The translations under genes and the position numbers were made by a program. 64,000 nucleotides of DNA from Darwinimomas sp963643215 (GTDB lineage: Bacteria; Bacillota; Clostridia; Lachnospirales; Lachnospiraceae): the NCBI GenBank assembly GCA_963643215.1, contig CAVIJY010000001.1:1-64000 (forward strand), given 5' to 3'. Numbering within the stretch: position 1 is the stretch's first letter; each line of letters begins with the position of its first letter. This document shows positions 18,426-27,819 of the stretch, piece after piece. Under the pieces are notes generated by a model. The model was not told the origin of the DNA. It was given only the letters and a program-made list of their open reading frames with translations, and made no database searches.

Positions 18426-20092
18426 ATATATTTCGCTATGATCCTTTCTGCGGCAAGAAGCCCGTCCATCGCCGCACTAGTGATACCGCCGGCGTATCCC
18501 GCGCCCTCTCCGCACGGATAAAGACCCGGAACACTTCCCTCTCCGTGCTCATCTCTGAGTATCCTGACGGGAGATGATGTGCGTCCCTCTATCCCGGCAA
18601 GTATTGCATCACCGCGGTCAAATCCTTTTATTTTCCGTCCGAATCGGGGCATGACATCTGATATGGCATCATGTATAAATCCCGGGAATGCTTCATCCAG
18701 CCTGGCGAATCCGTATGCCCCCTTAAATCTCGGCTGTGTCTCTCCGAAGGATGTGCTTGCCCTGCCCATGAGATAGTCCTCGAGAAGCTGCACAGGTATG
18801 CTCCCGGAGCCCTCACGATATGCCGCATGTTCAAGCATGCGCTGAAATGCGATGCCTTTGAGCGGATCTTCATCTGTATCCTGCCTTGTAAAACCGCAGC
18901 CGGGCTTATTTTCATTTCCGGATATATCAAAATCCTCAGGTGTCACCGTAACTATAAGCGCACTGTTGGCTGTTTCAGAGTCCCTGCCTGAATAGCTCAT
19001 GCCGTTTACTGTAAGCATACCGGGCTCCGTTGAGGCGTTGACAACATACCCTCCGGGGCACATGCAGAATGAATATACACCTCTGCCGCTCTTGCTCCGT
19101 TCTGTAAGCTTATAGGAGGCCGGACCCAGAAAATCGGCTTCCTTTTCTCCGAACTGACTCACATCTATCATATGCTGCGGATGCTGGATGCGAAGTCCCA
19201 CGGCAAATGCCTTCGGCTGCATATGTATGCTGCGGCTCTTCAGCATGGAAAATGTATCTCTTGCGCTGTGCCCTATGGCAAGTACAAGCTCGCGGCATTT
19301 GATGACCTCGGTTATTCCGGAGCGTTTTTTCAGCACTATCTCTTGTATGCCTTTATCATCTGCAATGATGTCCTCCAGCCTGGCATTAAAGAGCACTCTC
19401 GCGCCGAGTCTCTCCATATCCGCACGCATGGTGGTGATGATCCCGATAAGCCGGTCCGTGCCTATATGCGGCTTCTGGTCGTAAAGTATGGACGGATCAG
19501 CTCCGTATTCAACAAAGGTCTTCAGAACCATGCGATGACGGCCGTCCGTGTCCTTGACAAGCGTATTGAGCTTGCCGTCGCTGAAGGTCCCTGCACCTCC
19601 CTCTCCGAAACAGACATTGGAGTTTACATCGAGACTGCCGCCGTCCCAGAAGCTTTCAACCTTCACTCTTCTGGTCTGTGCCGGGTCTCCGCGCTCGATC
19701 AGTATCGGCTCAAGGCCTGCCCTTGCGAGCGCCAGTCCGGCAAAAAGTCCTGCCGGACCGCATCCTACTATGACGGGTGACAGTCTCTGATGATGCCCGG
19801 ATCGATATTTCTGCCTGTCATCGGATATATGCGGGATCACATATTCGTAGTGGGGTGCATACGAAAGTGCCTTACCGTCCACATTCCTTCCCGGTCTTTT
19901 GCCTTCACAGAGCTCTGCATCGATCGTATAGGAATATCGTATGTCACTCTTGTCTCTTGCATCAAGAGATCTTCTTACTATGCTGTAGCTCCTCAGATCC
20001 CTCGAATCAATGCGCAGCAGCTTTATGATTTTTTCCAGGAGCTGACGCTCGGTATGATGCACCGGAAGGCGAAGCTGTGCGATTCTGATCAT
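18422..20092 (-). CDS. NAD(P)/FAD-dependent dehydrogenase-like flavoprotein
   Basis: 556 residues from ATG 20092, which overlaps the preceding gene's stop as ATGA; the longer frame start has no support. A short N-terminal domain (residues 1 to about 100) precedes a Rossmann FAD site (VVGCGPAGLFAGLALARAG). Other family segments are GEGGAGTFSDGKL and PCGEGAGYAGGITSAAMDG. It belongs to the widespread COG2509-type FAD-dependent dehydrogenases of unknown substrate. Its neighbour at 20089-21294 is a second flavoprotein, and the two are translationally coupled. Confidence 0.85.
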   Translation of the reverse strand: MIRIAQLRLPVHHTERQLLEKIIKLLRIDSRDLRSYSIVRRSLDARDKSDIRYSYTIDAELCEGKRPGRNVDGKALSYAPHYEYVIPHISDDRQKYRSGHHQRLSPVIVGCGPAGLFAGLALARAGLEPILIERGDPAQTRRVKVESFWDGGSLDVNSNVCFGEGGAGTFSDGKLNTLVKDTDGRHRMVLKTFVEYGADPSILYDQKPHIGTDRLIGIITTMRADMERLGARVLFNARLEDIIADDKGIQEIVLKKRSGITEVIKCRELVLAIGHSARDTFSMLKSRSIHMQPKAFAVGLRIQHPQHMIDVSQFGEKEADFLGPASYKLTERSKSGRGVYSFCMCPGGYVVNASTEPGMLTVNGMSYSGRDSETANSALIVTVTPEDFDISGNENKPGCGFTRQDTDEDPLKGIAFQRMLEHAAYREGSGSIPVQLLEDYLMGRASTSFGETQPRFKGAYGFARLDEAFPGFIHDAISDVMPRFGRKIKGFDRGDAILAGIEGRTSSPVRILRDEHGEGSVPGLYPCGEGAGYAGGITSAAMDGLLAAERIIAKYI

Positions 20093-21294
20093 GATTGAAG
20101 ATTTCCTCCTGCCGCATATGTTCCGGCGATATATCCGCTGGTCCATGCCCATTGAAGATTGTAGCCGCCGCAGATACCGTCCATATCTATGAGCTCTCCT
20201 GCGGCGTATATCCCCGGATGTCTGTAAAGCTCCATGGTGTCCGGATCTATCTCATCTATGCCTATCCCGCCGGAGCATACCTGACATTTGTCAAAGCCTG
20301 ACATCTTATACGGGACAAATTCACAACATTTCAGCTCATGGGCTATGATCTGCATCGTCACATGTCCGCTGTATTTTTCTGATATTCTCTTCATCAGAGC
20401 CTGCCAGAGCTTCAGATTCATGAATCCGTCTCCCAGTCGTGCGATCTCAAGTCCCAGAGACGCTCTCCTTTTCTCCAGAAAATCCGCCGCATCTGTTTCA
20501 TTTGCAAACTCCGGAAGAAAATCGACCGTGATCAGCGGCTGAACAGTATTTTTGCATGAAGCTGTGTTGTCTGTGTGAACATGCCGGCTTGCCGTATGCA
20601 GATGAAGCTGAGATGCCACATCGTGCGCTATGTTAAATGCGGCTATTCCGGAGATTCCGTAATCCGTGAGCTGCAGCTCGCCGTATTCCCCGTTTATGAT
20701 GCCCTTGCATCTGACACCTGATACCGCCTTGAAAAAATCATCGTCTCCGCTGCAGCATATTCCGCACAGAGCCGGATCAACCCACTTATACGGTATGCCC
20801 AGCTCCTCAAGAAGCCTGTAGGAGTTGCAGGATCTGACCGATGCCTTGCTTCCGCACGCAAGGATCAGTGAATCCTCCCGGGACATCCCGGCAGCATACA
20901 GATCCTGTATGCGGTCGATGCGGTGATTCTTTATGATATCTACGCCAAGGCTCTCGCATCTGCGCACCAGAGCTCTGACTACGGATGCCGCCTGCTCGCT
21001 TCTCGGATACACATTACCGCCCTGTACCAGAGGCTCTATGCCTATGCCTTTAAAAAATGCAACAGCGTCCGTGTTGCCAAAGAGCCGGAAACAGCGGTAG
21101 AACTCATTCATATGATATGCCTTCGGAGACATGCTCATGTTTGTATAGTTGCATCTTCCGTTGCCGGTAGCAGAGAGTTTTTTGCCTGCCGCATCAAGCA
21201 TCTCATAGACCGAAACATCCGCACCGAGGGATGCCGCCCGCTGCGCGGCCATGAGGCCTGAGGCTCCGGCGCCTATGATCACTACCTTTTTCAT
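20089..21294 (-). CDS. HI0933/BaiN-like flavoprotein (aminoacetone oxidase-type FAD enzyme)
   Basis: 401 residues. The dinucleotide-binding motif GAGASGLMAA is at 8-17; GNGRCNYTN and the C-terminal GELIDMDGICGGYNLQWAWTSG segment are hallmarks of HI0933-like proteins. The substrate is uncertain; relatives have been described as bile-acid BaiN or aminoacetone oxidase-like, which I cannot confirm here. It ends in ATGA overlap with the next flavoprotein and begins overlapping the flippase gene. Confidence 0.86.
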   Translation of the reverse strand: MKKVVIIGAGASGLMAAQRAASLGADVSVYEMLDAAGKKLSATGNGRCNYTNMSMSPKAYHMNEFYRCFRLFGNTDAVAFFKGIGIEPLVQGGNVYPRSEQAASVVRALVRRCESLGVDIIKNHRIDRIQDLYAAGMSREDSLILACGSKASVRSCNSYRLLEELGIPYKWVDPALCGICCSGDDDFFKAVSGVRCKGIINGEYGELQLTDYGISGIAAFNIAHDVASQLHLHTASRHVHTDNTASCKNTVQPLITVDFLPEFANETDAADFLEKRRASLGLEIARLGDGFMNLKLWQALMKRISEKYSGHVTMQIIAHELKCCEFVPYKMSGFDKCQVCSGGIGIDEIDPDTMELYRHPGIYAAGELIDMDGICGGYNLQWAWTSGYIAGTYAAGGNLQS

Positions 21295-22907
21295 GCGCTT
21301 TTTCTCCGTTTGAAATCGCTGATATTAAAGCAGCCTGTGACTGTCACAAGTATCGCATATACCGCTATTGCACATGCAACACATATGATGCACAGCATGG
21401 TATTTCCGATGCCGAGCCTTTGGAGCATCAGTCTTACGGCAAGCGTCACAGCACCCATGACGATGCTGCACAGCCCCGGCAGCACATAGCTGTTTTTTAT
21501 GTCCGGAATATAGCCTGTGACCCTGCGTATGGAGACGGCATTGAGCACGCACATCGACAGCGCAAATATGATTCCGGCCACAGGCATGCTGTAGATCCCC
21601 ATATCAAAGACAAGCATCATTCCGGCAAGCGATATTATGTGAATGACAAGCGATATCAGTGAATGATGCACTGGAAGTTCCATATGACTGCATCCCTGGA
21701 GTATAGCATTGGTGACAGTGGAAAGTGAATAGCAGGCTACCCAGAGCGACCCTATGACGGTCATCTGCTCCGCGATATCACTGGCGCCGAACAGCAGCCG
21801 TACTATCGGACCTCCAAGCACTGTAAGCCCCGCTGATGCCGGAAGGCATATCAGCATGACATAGCGCACCGACATATTTATTCCGCGGCTTGTTTCGGCT
21901 CTGTCATTTCGCGCGCTTGCGCTGCTCATGGTCGGTATGAGCGAAGATGCGAGTGCATTGGCGATGGCGACCGGGATATTCATGAGTGTTTTGTATTTGC
22001 CCGTAAATGCCCCGTACTGCGAGGCGACCTCAGAGGCATCCTGCGCGAATCTGCCTGTCATGATATTGGAGTATATGTATGCGTCTATGATGCCGCTTAT
22101 ATTGTATATGGCCGACGAAAGGATGACGGGAACCACGGTGAGCATCAGAGCCCGTGCTATCTGAGAATAGCTGTCACGGCGCTCCCGCGTATCACCGGCC
22201 GCTTCTCTTTCATACTCTCTGCGGTGCAGCACATATATTATGATGAACATGAGCAGAGCCGACATCGCTCCGGCGCCTGTTCCTATGGTTCCGCCAGCAG
22301 CACCGTACGCCTTTGACATGCCCTCTCCGAGGCCGTCTCTCAGCGCCCTTTCGCACAGAGCCCAGGCTGCGCCTACGCTCACGACAGCATTGACAAGCTG
22401 CTCTATGATCTGGGATACGGCTGTCGGGATCATGGTTTTTCGTCCCTGATAGTATCCGCGCATCACACCCAGATAAGACATGATCCATACCGTCGGCGCA
22501 AGGCTCTCAAGCGCATATATGCACATCGGAAGCCTGTAAAATACTTCTGCGAACCATCCGGCGCTCAGCCATACAAATAAGCACCCTGTTCCCCCTATCA
22601 AGGTGGCATATGCCAATGCAGCCTTAAGTATCCGGTCTGCATTGGCATATTCTTCTTTTGCGATTCTGGTGGATATCATCTTACTGACCGCCAGCGGCAG
22701 ACTGTAGGATGACAGAAGCAGCACTATCGAATAGACCTCATAAGCGACAGAATAGTATCCCATCCCCTCATCGCCTATGATCCTTATCAGCGGTATCCTG
22801 TAGGCTAGACCTATGACTCTGACCAGAAGCCCCGCCATAGCCAGGATTCCGCCCTGAATCAGGAAGTTGCTGCTTTTTTTATCTTTATTGATCTGCTCTT
22901 GTGCCAT
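21291..22907 (-). CDS. SpoVB/MurJ-like polysaccharide or lipid II flippase (MOP superfamily)
   Basis: 538 residues with about fourteen hydrophobic segments. The N-terminal pattern GGILAMAGLLVRVIGLAYRIP and the later LPLAVSKMIS are typical of SpoVB/YtgP-type MOP exporters. Members move lipid-linked wall precursors across the membrane. Which precursor is moved here cannot be told from sequence. It overlaps the lipoprotein gene (22885-24054) by 23 bp. Confidence 0.87.
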   Translation of the reverse strand: MAQEQINKDKKSSNFLIQGGILAMAGLLVRVIGLAYRIPLIRIIGDEGMGYYSVAYEVYSIVLLLSSYSLPLAVSKMISTRIAKEEYANADRILKAALAYATLIGGTGCLFVWLSAGWFAEVFYRLPMCIYALESLAPTVWIMSYLGVMRGYYQGRKTMIPTAVSQIIEQLVNAVVSVGAAWALCERALRDGLGEGMSKAYGAAGGTIGTGAGAMSALLMFIIIYVLHRREYEREAAGDTRERRDSYSQIARALMLTVVPVILSSAIYNISGIIDAYIYSNIMTGRFAQDASEVASQYGAFTGKYKTLMNIPVAIANALASSLIPTMSSASARNDRAETSRGINMSVRYVMLICLPASAGLTVLGGPIVRLLFGASDIAEQMTVIGSLWVACYSLSTVTNAILQGCSHMELPVHHSLISLVIHIISLAGMMLVFDMGIYSMPVAGIIFALSMCVLNAVSIRRVTGYIPDIKNSYVLPGLCSIVMGAVTLAVRLMLQRLGIGNTMLCIICVACAIAVYAILVTVTGCFNISDFKRRKSA

Positions 22908-24054
22908 CTTTTCTGAAGATCTCCGTCTGACCGAATCTGTCTGAGCGAATGATGCATATCCAGGTTTTTCCGTTATTGAAGGTGATCTCGTCTCCCTCCA
23001 TGTTATAGAAATGAGTCGTCCCGTACTCGCCGTCCTTGACTATCCGAAGCGGATATCCTCTTCCGTTTGTGAAGAAATATCCGTAGGTTTCACCGCTCAG
23101 ATTGATATTGAGATATTCTGTCGTCGCATAGTTTGCAGCCGGCCTGTATTCAAATATCACATTCTTGACTGTTATAGGTCCCTCATCGCCCCGGTGGACA
23201 TCACCGTACTGATATCTGTGATAAAGTCCGTCAGACTCATCATATTCGAACCACGGATCATTGTAAGGATATCCGGGCACTATCTTTGAAGCCTCAAGAG
23301 AATTGTCAAGCTGTATCTCTTCCTGCGGCGCACAGAAATTAAAATGCCATGAGGACTTGTCATTCAGTTCTGTCCTGTATCCGCAGCTCGCTATGGCCTT
23401 TGTGATAAGCTCTGCACTCGCGTATGCATTGTGCGGGGATTTTTTATCCGCGCTTCTGTAAAATGCCGCGCTTCCCTTGCCGGATATGCCGTTCAGATTG
23501 TCCATTCCCTCCAGATACGGGAGAGCAAATGTGGACTGACCATAATGAGCGTATATTGCATCCCACTCTCTGGCAAAGTATGTGTAGTATGTCCTGCAGC
23601 TTCGCACAGAGCCGATTCTCTTTAAATCCTGCCAGTCATCAAAGAGTGCCATGTATCTGACCATGACACCCTCGACAGGAGCTTCATATACGACTCCCGC
23701 ACGATTGATTCCGTATTGAGGAAGGGCAGCCTTGTCATTGCTCATCATTATGGCAAGCGGCCTCAGTGTGCCCTTTTCGGCATCGATCCACTCGCCGGTC
23801 AGTATGCTTCGTATCTTTCCGTCGACTATCTCCCGCTTTTCGTCTGATATCGCAGCAGGCTTTGTTTCAGCAACATCATCGCTGATGATGATCTCCGGCT
23901 CCGTGGTCTCCTCCGGCACAGAGGCCTCGCCCGCATCTGATGTCTCAGGAATCTGTATACTATCCGCCTTCTTCGCACAGCCGGCCGGCAGCACGATGCA
24001 TATCGCGCATATAAGCAGAAGCCTTATAATATTTGTTGTGGTTTTTTTATTCAT
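22885..24054 (-). CDS. DUF3048 (YerB-like) lipoprotein
   Basis: 389 residues from ATG 24054, which begins a clear lipoprotein signal (MNKKTTTNII then LPAGC, Cys26). A Ser/Glu/Thr-rich linker follows and then the DUF3048 domain (segments RPLAIMMSNDKAALPQYG, VEGVMVRYMALF, IGSVRSCRTYY). It is probably an exported, membrane-tethered protein of unknown function. The upstream in-frame extension has no signal and overlaps ybeY, so it was dropped. Confidence 0.85.
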   Translation of the reverse strand: MNKKTTTNIIRLLLICAICIVLPAGCAKKADSIQIPETSDAGEASVPEETTEPEIIISDDVAETKPAAISDEKREIVDGKIRSILTGEWIDAEKGTLRPLAIMMSNDKAALPQYGINRAGVVYEAPVEGVMVRYMALFDDWQDLKRIGSVRSCRTYYTYFAREWDAIYAHYGQSTFALPYLEGMDNLNGISGKGSAAFYRSADKKSPHNAYASAELITKAIASCGYRTELNDKSSWHFNFCAPQEEIQLDNSLEASKIVPGYPYNDPWFEYDESDGLYHRYQYGDVHRGDEGPITVKNVIFEYRPAANYATTEYLNINLSGETYGYFFTNGRGYPLRIVKDGEYGTTHFYNMEGDEITFNNGKTWICIIRSDRFGQTEIFRKDGTRADQ

Positions 24055-24550
24055 GCCGCCTTTTATACCCCAATGCATCAAGTATCGTTCTTTGCAGCTC
24101 TTCCATCTCTTCACGCTGAGCATCCTCAATATGATCAAAGCCGCACAGATGAAGTACACTGTGGCATACCAGAAAGGCCAGCTCACGCTTTTGTGTGTGG
24201 CCGTATTCCTCAGCCTGCGATATGACCCTGTCTGCGCATATCACTATATCGCCCAGCATCAGCTCTCCGGTCTCCGGATTGAATGCGTCAGGATCGTCCT
24301 CCAGTGAGCCAAAGTCTCCCGGCCTGTCGTACTCGTTCATGGGAAAGCTCAGTACATCGGTGGCCGCATCTATCCCGCGATGCTCTCTGTTGATCTCCTT
24401 TATAGACCCGGCATCCGTTATCGTCACAGATACCTCCGCCTCAAAGGGCTCCTCGAGATAATCCAGCGTTCCTTCCACCACCTCGTTTATGATTTTTCTG
24501 TACGGTATATGGAGCCTTCCCGGCACCTCATTGTCGATCAGGATAGTCAT
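24047..24550 (-). CDS. ybeY: Endoribonuclease YbeY (16S rRNA maturation)
   Basis: 167 residues. The zinc site H-x3-H-x5-H is His130, His134, His140 in HSVLHLCGFDH, preceded by TDVLSFPM and GDIVIC. YbeY takes part in 16S rRNA 3' processing and ribosome quality control. It overlaps phoH by 4 bp, the classic phoH-ybeY order. Confidence 0.95.
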   Translation of the reverse strand: MTILIDNEVPGRLHIPYRKIINEVVEGTLDYLEEPFEAEVSVTITDAGSIKEINREHRGIDAATDVLSFPMNEYDRPGDFGSLEDDPDAFNPETGELMLGDIVICADRVISQAEEYGHTQKRELAFLVCHSVLHLCGFDHIEDAQREEMEELQRTILDALGYKRRHE

Positions 24551-25530
24551 CGTCTCCTCCTGCCTGGCGCAGATTCCTTCTTTTCGTACTTTTCGTATGC
24601 ATCGACGATTTTCTGAACGAGAGGATGTCGAACCACATCCTTGCTGCTCAGCTCGCAGAAGCCGATTCCCTCGATGTTCTTTAAAACCTTTGCCGCAATA
24701 TCCAGCCCCGACGGCTGATCCTTCGGAAGATCCTTCTGCGTGCGGTCTCCCGTGATCACGGCCTTTGAGCCGAAGCCTATCCTCGTCAGAAACATCTTCA
24801 TCTGTGCCGGTGTAGTATTCTGAGCCTCATCCAGGATGATATAGGCGTTGTCAAGCGTCCTTCCGCGCATATAAGCAAGAGGCGCCACCTCTATGAGTCC
24901 CTTTTCGGAATTGGCCGCAAAGCTCTCTGCTCCCATGATCTGATACAGCGCGTCATACAGCGGTCTCAGATACGGATCTATCTTGCTCTGCAGGTCACCC
25001 GGGAGAAAACCGAGTTTTTCTCCTGCTTCGATGGCCGGGCGCGTCAGGATGATGCGCGATACCTCTCCGTCCTTGAAGGCCTGAATAGCCATGGCCATGG
25101 CCAGATATGTCTTTCCGGTGCCCGCCGGGCCTATGCCGAATGTGATCATATTGCTGCGAATGCTGTCCACATACTTCTTCTGCCCCACAGTCTTCGGCTT
25201 CACCGGCTTACCCTGAATGGTGCGGCATATGATATCATTGTCTATCTCAACTATGGCATCGGATGTTGATTCATTCATACACAAGGATATGGCATAGTCC
25301 ACGCTCTGCTCGGTGATGCTGTTGCCGCGCCTTGCAAGCTGTACAAGATTGTTGAACACATCGGCAGCATTTTCTGCGCCGCTTTGCGGTCCTATGATCT
25401 TGAGCTCTCCGTCGCGCTCGATCACCGATACATGAAATGCTTTTTCTATCTTTTTTAAATTGTGATCCAGCTGACCGCATACCTCGCGCTCATATGCAGC
25501 GGGGATATCATATATAAGCTCTGTCTCCAT
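24547..25530 (-). CDS. phoH: PhoH family ATPase (PhoL type)
   Basis: 327 residues. The Walker A GPAGTGKT is at 134-141, then RPAIEAGEKLGFLPGDL and the Walker B LDEAQNTT. PhoH/PhoL is a putative RNA-linked P-loop ATPase, usually next to ybeY. GGAGGAGC precedes the ATG. The rpsU terminator lies 40 nt upstream; I see no convincing separate promoter. Confidence 0.93.
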   Translation of the reverse strand: METELIYDIPAAYEREVCGQLDHNLKKIEKAFHVSVIERDGELKIIGPQSGAENAADVFNNLVQLARRGNSITEQSVDYAISLCMNESTSDAIVEIDNDIICRTIQGKPVKPKTVGQKKYVDSIRSNMITFGIGPAGTGKTYLAMAMAIQAFKDGEVSRIILTRPAIEAGEKLGFLPGDLQSKIDPYLRPLYDALYQIMGAESFAANSEKGLIEVAPLAYMRGRTLDNAYIILDEAQNTTPAQMKMFLTRIGFGSKAVITGDRTQKDLPKDQPSGLDIAAKVLKNIEGIGFCELSSKDVVRHPLVQKIVDAYEKYEKKESAPGRRRR

Positions 25531-25566
25531 GCTCCTCCGAATATATGGAATACTTTCTGCACATAT

Positions 25567-25596
25567 GAAAAGCGGCAGAGCCGAAGCTCCGCCGCT
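25567..25596 (-). terminator. Rho-independent terminator or attenuator after rpsU
   Basis: On the minus strand an 11-bp stem with one G-U pair closes a TTCG tetraloop (C-TTCG-G context, exceptionally stable) and is followed by TTT. It starts 11 nt after the rpsU stop. Partial read-through could feed phoH. Confidence 0.75.
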
Positions 25597-25606
25597 TTAT
25601 TTAGCA

Positions 25607-25783
25607 TTAATTGTATTTACGCTTTCTAGCTGCTTCAGATTTTTTCTTACGTCTGACGCTTGGTTTTTCATAATGCTCTCTCTTACGAATTTCCTGCTGA
25701 ATACCAGCCTTCGCGCAATTCCTCTTGAAACGACGAAGAGCACTATCAAGACTCTCGTTTTCTTTCACAATCACGTTTGACAT
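25607..25783 (-). CDS. rpsU: 30S ribosomal protein bS21
   Basis: 58 codons, found by reading the minus strand: it starts MSNVIVKENESLDSALRRFK, continues through CAKAG and REHYEKPS and ends in a basic tail (RRKKKSEAARKRKYN). This is the full-length bS21 of Firmicutes. bS21 sits near the anti-Shine-Dalgarno site on the 30S platform. GGAGGGGGG lies 11 nt before the ATG, and a strong promoter is at 25829-25856. Confidence 0.97.
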   Translation of the reverse strand: MSNVIVKENESLDSALRRFKRNCAKAGIQQEIRKREHYEKPSVRRKKKSEAARKRKYN

Positions 25784-25828
25784 CGAAAAGCTAACCCCCC
25801 TCCCGGTTGTGAAAATAGAAACATGCTA

Positions 25829-25856
25829 ATTATAGCACAATGCATACACTCGTCAA
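25829..25856 (-). promoter_or_regulatory. Strong extended -10 promoter of rpsU
   Basis: On the minus strand TTGACG (25851-25856), 16-nt spacer, TATAAT (25829-25834) preceded by TGC, an extended -10. The start site would be near 25822, giving a leader of about 40 nt. Confidence 0.85.
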
Positions 25857-25911
25857 TGACTATTTTTACAGAATTGCATTTTAGCTGCGCCGTCCGGCTT
25901 CTTAGCCTGTC

Positions 25912-25940
25912 TTGACGAAGAACCTTACATAAATTAGTAT
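25912..25940 (+). promoter_or_regulatory. Promoter of rqcH giving a near-leaderless transcript
   Basis: TTGACG (25912-25917), a 17-nt spacer and TAGTAT (25935-25940). Transcription should begin about 25946-25948, one to three bases before the ATG at 25949. There is no Shine-Dalgarno sequence before that ATG. Confidence 0.65.
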
Positions 25941-25948
25941 AGCTTATT

Positions 25949-27739
25949 ATGGCACTTGACGGAATAACTATAGCGGCACTCACCGGAGAGTTTTCCCGGC
26001 TTCTGACAGGCGGAAGAATCTCCAAGATAGCGATGCCCGAAAAGGACGAGCTCCTTCTTACAATAAAAAATCAGTCGCAGACATACAGACTCCTGATATC
26101 GGCGGGAGCCTCTCTTCCGCTCATCTATATCTCCCCGGAGAATAAGACATCACCGCAGACGGCTCCGAGCTTCTGTATGCTCTTGCGCAAATACATAGGA
26201 ACAGCCAGGATACTTTCCATCAGACAGTCAGGTCTGGAGCGCATCATCATATTCGAGCTTGAGCACCGCAACGACATGGGCGATATAAGCACCAAGCGGC
26301 TTATTATAGAGCTCATGGGCAAGTATTCAAACATCATATTTACTGATGATCGGGATACCATACTTGATGCTATACGGCATGTTCCGGCCAATGTCAGCTC
26401 TCTTCGGGAGGTTCTTCCGGGAAGAAGATACTTCCTTCCGGAAGAGCTTGTCAAGGCGGATCCTCTTACCGAAACATGTGACGGCTTCTGCAAGAGACTC
26501 TCAGGCTCTCATTGTGCAGTCTACAAAGCCATCTATACGATATATTCCGGAATCAGTCCGCTTATATCCGGTGAGATATGCTTTCGGGCCGGTGTAGACA
26601 GCGACAAGACGCCGGACTGCTGTGATGACGGCGAGCTGAACAGACTCTTCGATGCCTTCAGCTCCATGATGAACATAGTAAAAACCGGCAGCTATTCGCC
26701 AAATATGATATTGAATGGTGATATACCGGAGGAATATGCTCCCGTACGCATCACCAGCTTAGGCAGTGAGCGGTATCGCGCTATTCCATACGATTCCATG
26801 AGCATGCTGCTCTTTGACTTCTGTGCAAAGCGCGATGCAGTAAATCGAATCAGGCAGAAGTCTTCGGATCTTCGCCGCATAGTCAATACAGCCCATGACC
26901 GCGCCGTAAAAAAATACAGTCTTCAGGAAAATCAGCTTAAGGACTGTGAAAAAAAAGACCGCTACAAGATATACGGAGATTTACTGAATACTTACGGCTA
27001 CAGTCTCAGCGGCGGCGAGAAAAGCTTTACCTGCCTGAACTATTATGACGACAATCGAGAGATCACCATACCGCTTGATGAGACCTTGTCTGCACGGGAC
27101 AATGCCGTAAGATATTATGACAGATATGCCAAGCTGCGCCGCACTCAGACCGCTTTATCCGAGGAGATACTGCGAACGAAGGCTGATATAGAGCATCTGG
27201 AGAGCATCTCCCTGAGCCTTGACATAGCCTCCGGTGAGGCCGATCTGGCTCAGATCCGCAATGAGCTGGAAAGCTTCGGATATATCAAAAAGCATGCCAT
27301 GCACCAGCTTTCGGGGAAAGCCAGTAAAAAAGATCTTGCAAAGGGCGGACAGGGCGGTCGAACTCCAAAATCCGAGCCGCTGCATTTCGTATCCTCTGAC
27401 GGATATGACATATATGTCGGAAAGAACAACTATCAGAACGAGGAAATCACATTTAAGATGGCCTCCGGCAATGACTGGTGGTTTCATGCCAAAGGGGTTC
27501 CGGGATCTCATGTGATAGTACGGTGCGGAGCCGATGCCGGCAGCCTTCCTGACAGAGTCTTTGAAGAGGCCGCCGCGCTTGCCGCGTATTATTCCTCGGT
27601 ATCAGGTTCAGCCAAAGTCGATGTTGATTATACGCAGAAGAAGAATCTGCGGCGCGTCAACGGAGGCGCACCCGGATTTGTGATCTATCATACAAATTAC
27701 AGTATGTCTATCGCACCAAGGCAGCTTCCGGTCTCGTAG
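25949..27739 (+). CDS. rqcH: RqcH (Rqc2/NEMF homologue), ribosome quality control
   Basis: 596 residues of the NFACT family. The start MALDGITIAALTGEF is the conserved family N-terminus, so ATG 25949 is sound. It contains NFACT-N, a coiled-coil middle (about 300-440) and the C-terminal NFACT-R (DUF814) RNA-binding domain (YDIYVGKNNYQNEEITF, WWFHAKGVPGSHVI). In B. subtilis RqcH binds obstructed 50S subunits and recruits tRNA-Ala to add alanine tails that mark nascent chains for degradation. It diverges from rpsU. No SD sequence precedes it. Confidence 0.95.
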   Translation: MALDGITIAALTGEFSRLLTGGRISKIAMPEKDELLLTIKNQSQTYRLLISAGASLPLIYISPENKTSPQTAPSFCMLLRKYIGTARILSIRQSGLERIIIFELEHRNDMGDISTKRLIIELMGKYSNIIFTDDRDTILDAIRHVPANVSSLREVLPGRRYFLPEELVKADPLTETCDGFCKRLSGSHCAVYKAIYTIYSGISPLISGEICFRAGVDSDKTPDCCDDGELNRLFDAFSSMMNIVKTGSYSPNMILNGDIPEEYAPVRITSLGSERYRAIPYDSMSMLLFDFCAKRDAVNRIRQKSSDLRRIVNTAHDRAVKKYSLQENQLKDCEKKDRYKIYGDLLNTYGYSLSGGEKSFTCLNYYDDNREITIPLDETLSARDNAVRYYDRYAKLRRTQTALSEEILRTKADIEHLESISLSLDIASGEADLAQIRNELESFGYIKKHAMHQLSGKASKKDLAKGGQGGRTPKSEPLHFVSSDGYDIYVGKNNYQNEEITFKMASGNDWWFHAKGVPGSHVIVRCGADAGSLPDRVFEEAAALAAYYSSVSGSAKVDVDYTQKKNLRRVNGGAPGFVIYHTNYSMSIAPRQLPVS

Positions 27740-27766
27740 ATTTGCCGAATGCCGCGTATGATACGA

Positions 27767-27801
27767 GAGGCCGGCGGTCACATGACCGCCGGCCTCTTTT
27801 T
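27767..27801 (+). terminator. Terminator of rqcH
   Basis: A near-perfect 14-bp palindrome (GAGGCCGGCGGTCA and its complement) followed by TTTTTCTT at 27797. It begins about 30 nt after the rqcH stop. Confidence 0.9.
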
Positions 27802-27819
27802 CTTAATGATTTAATGAAT

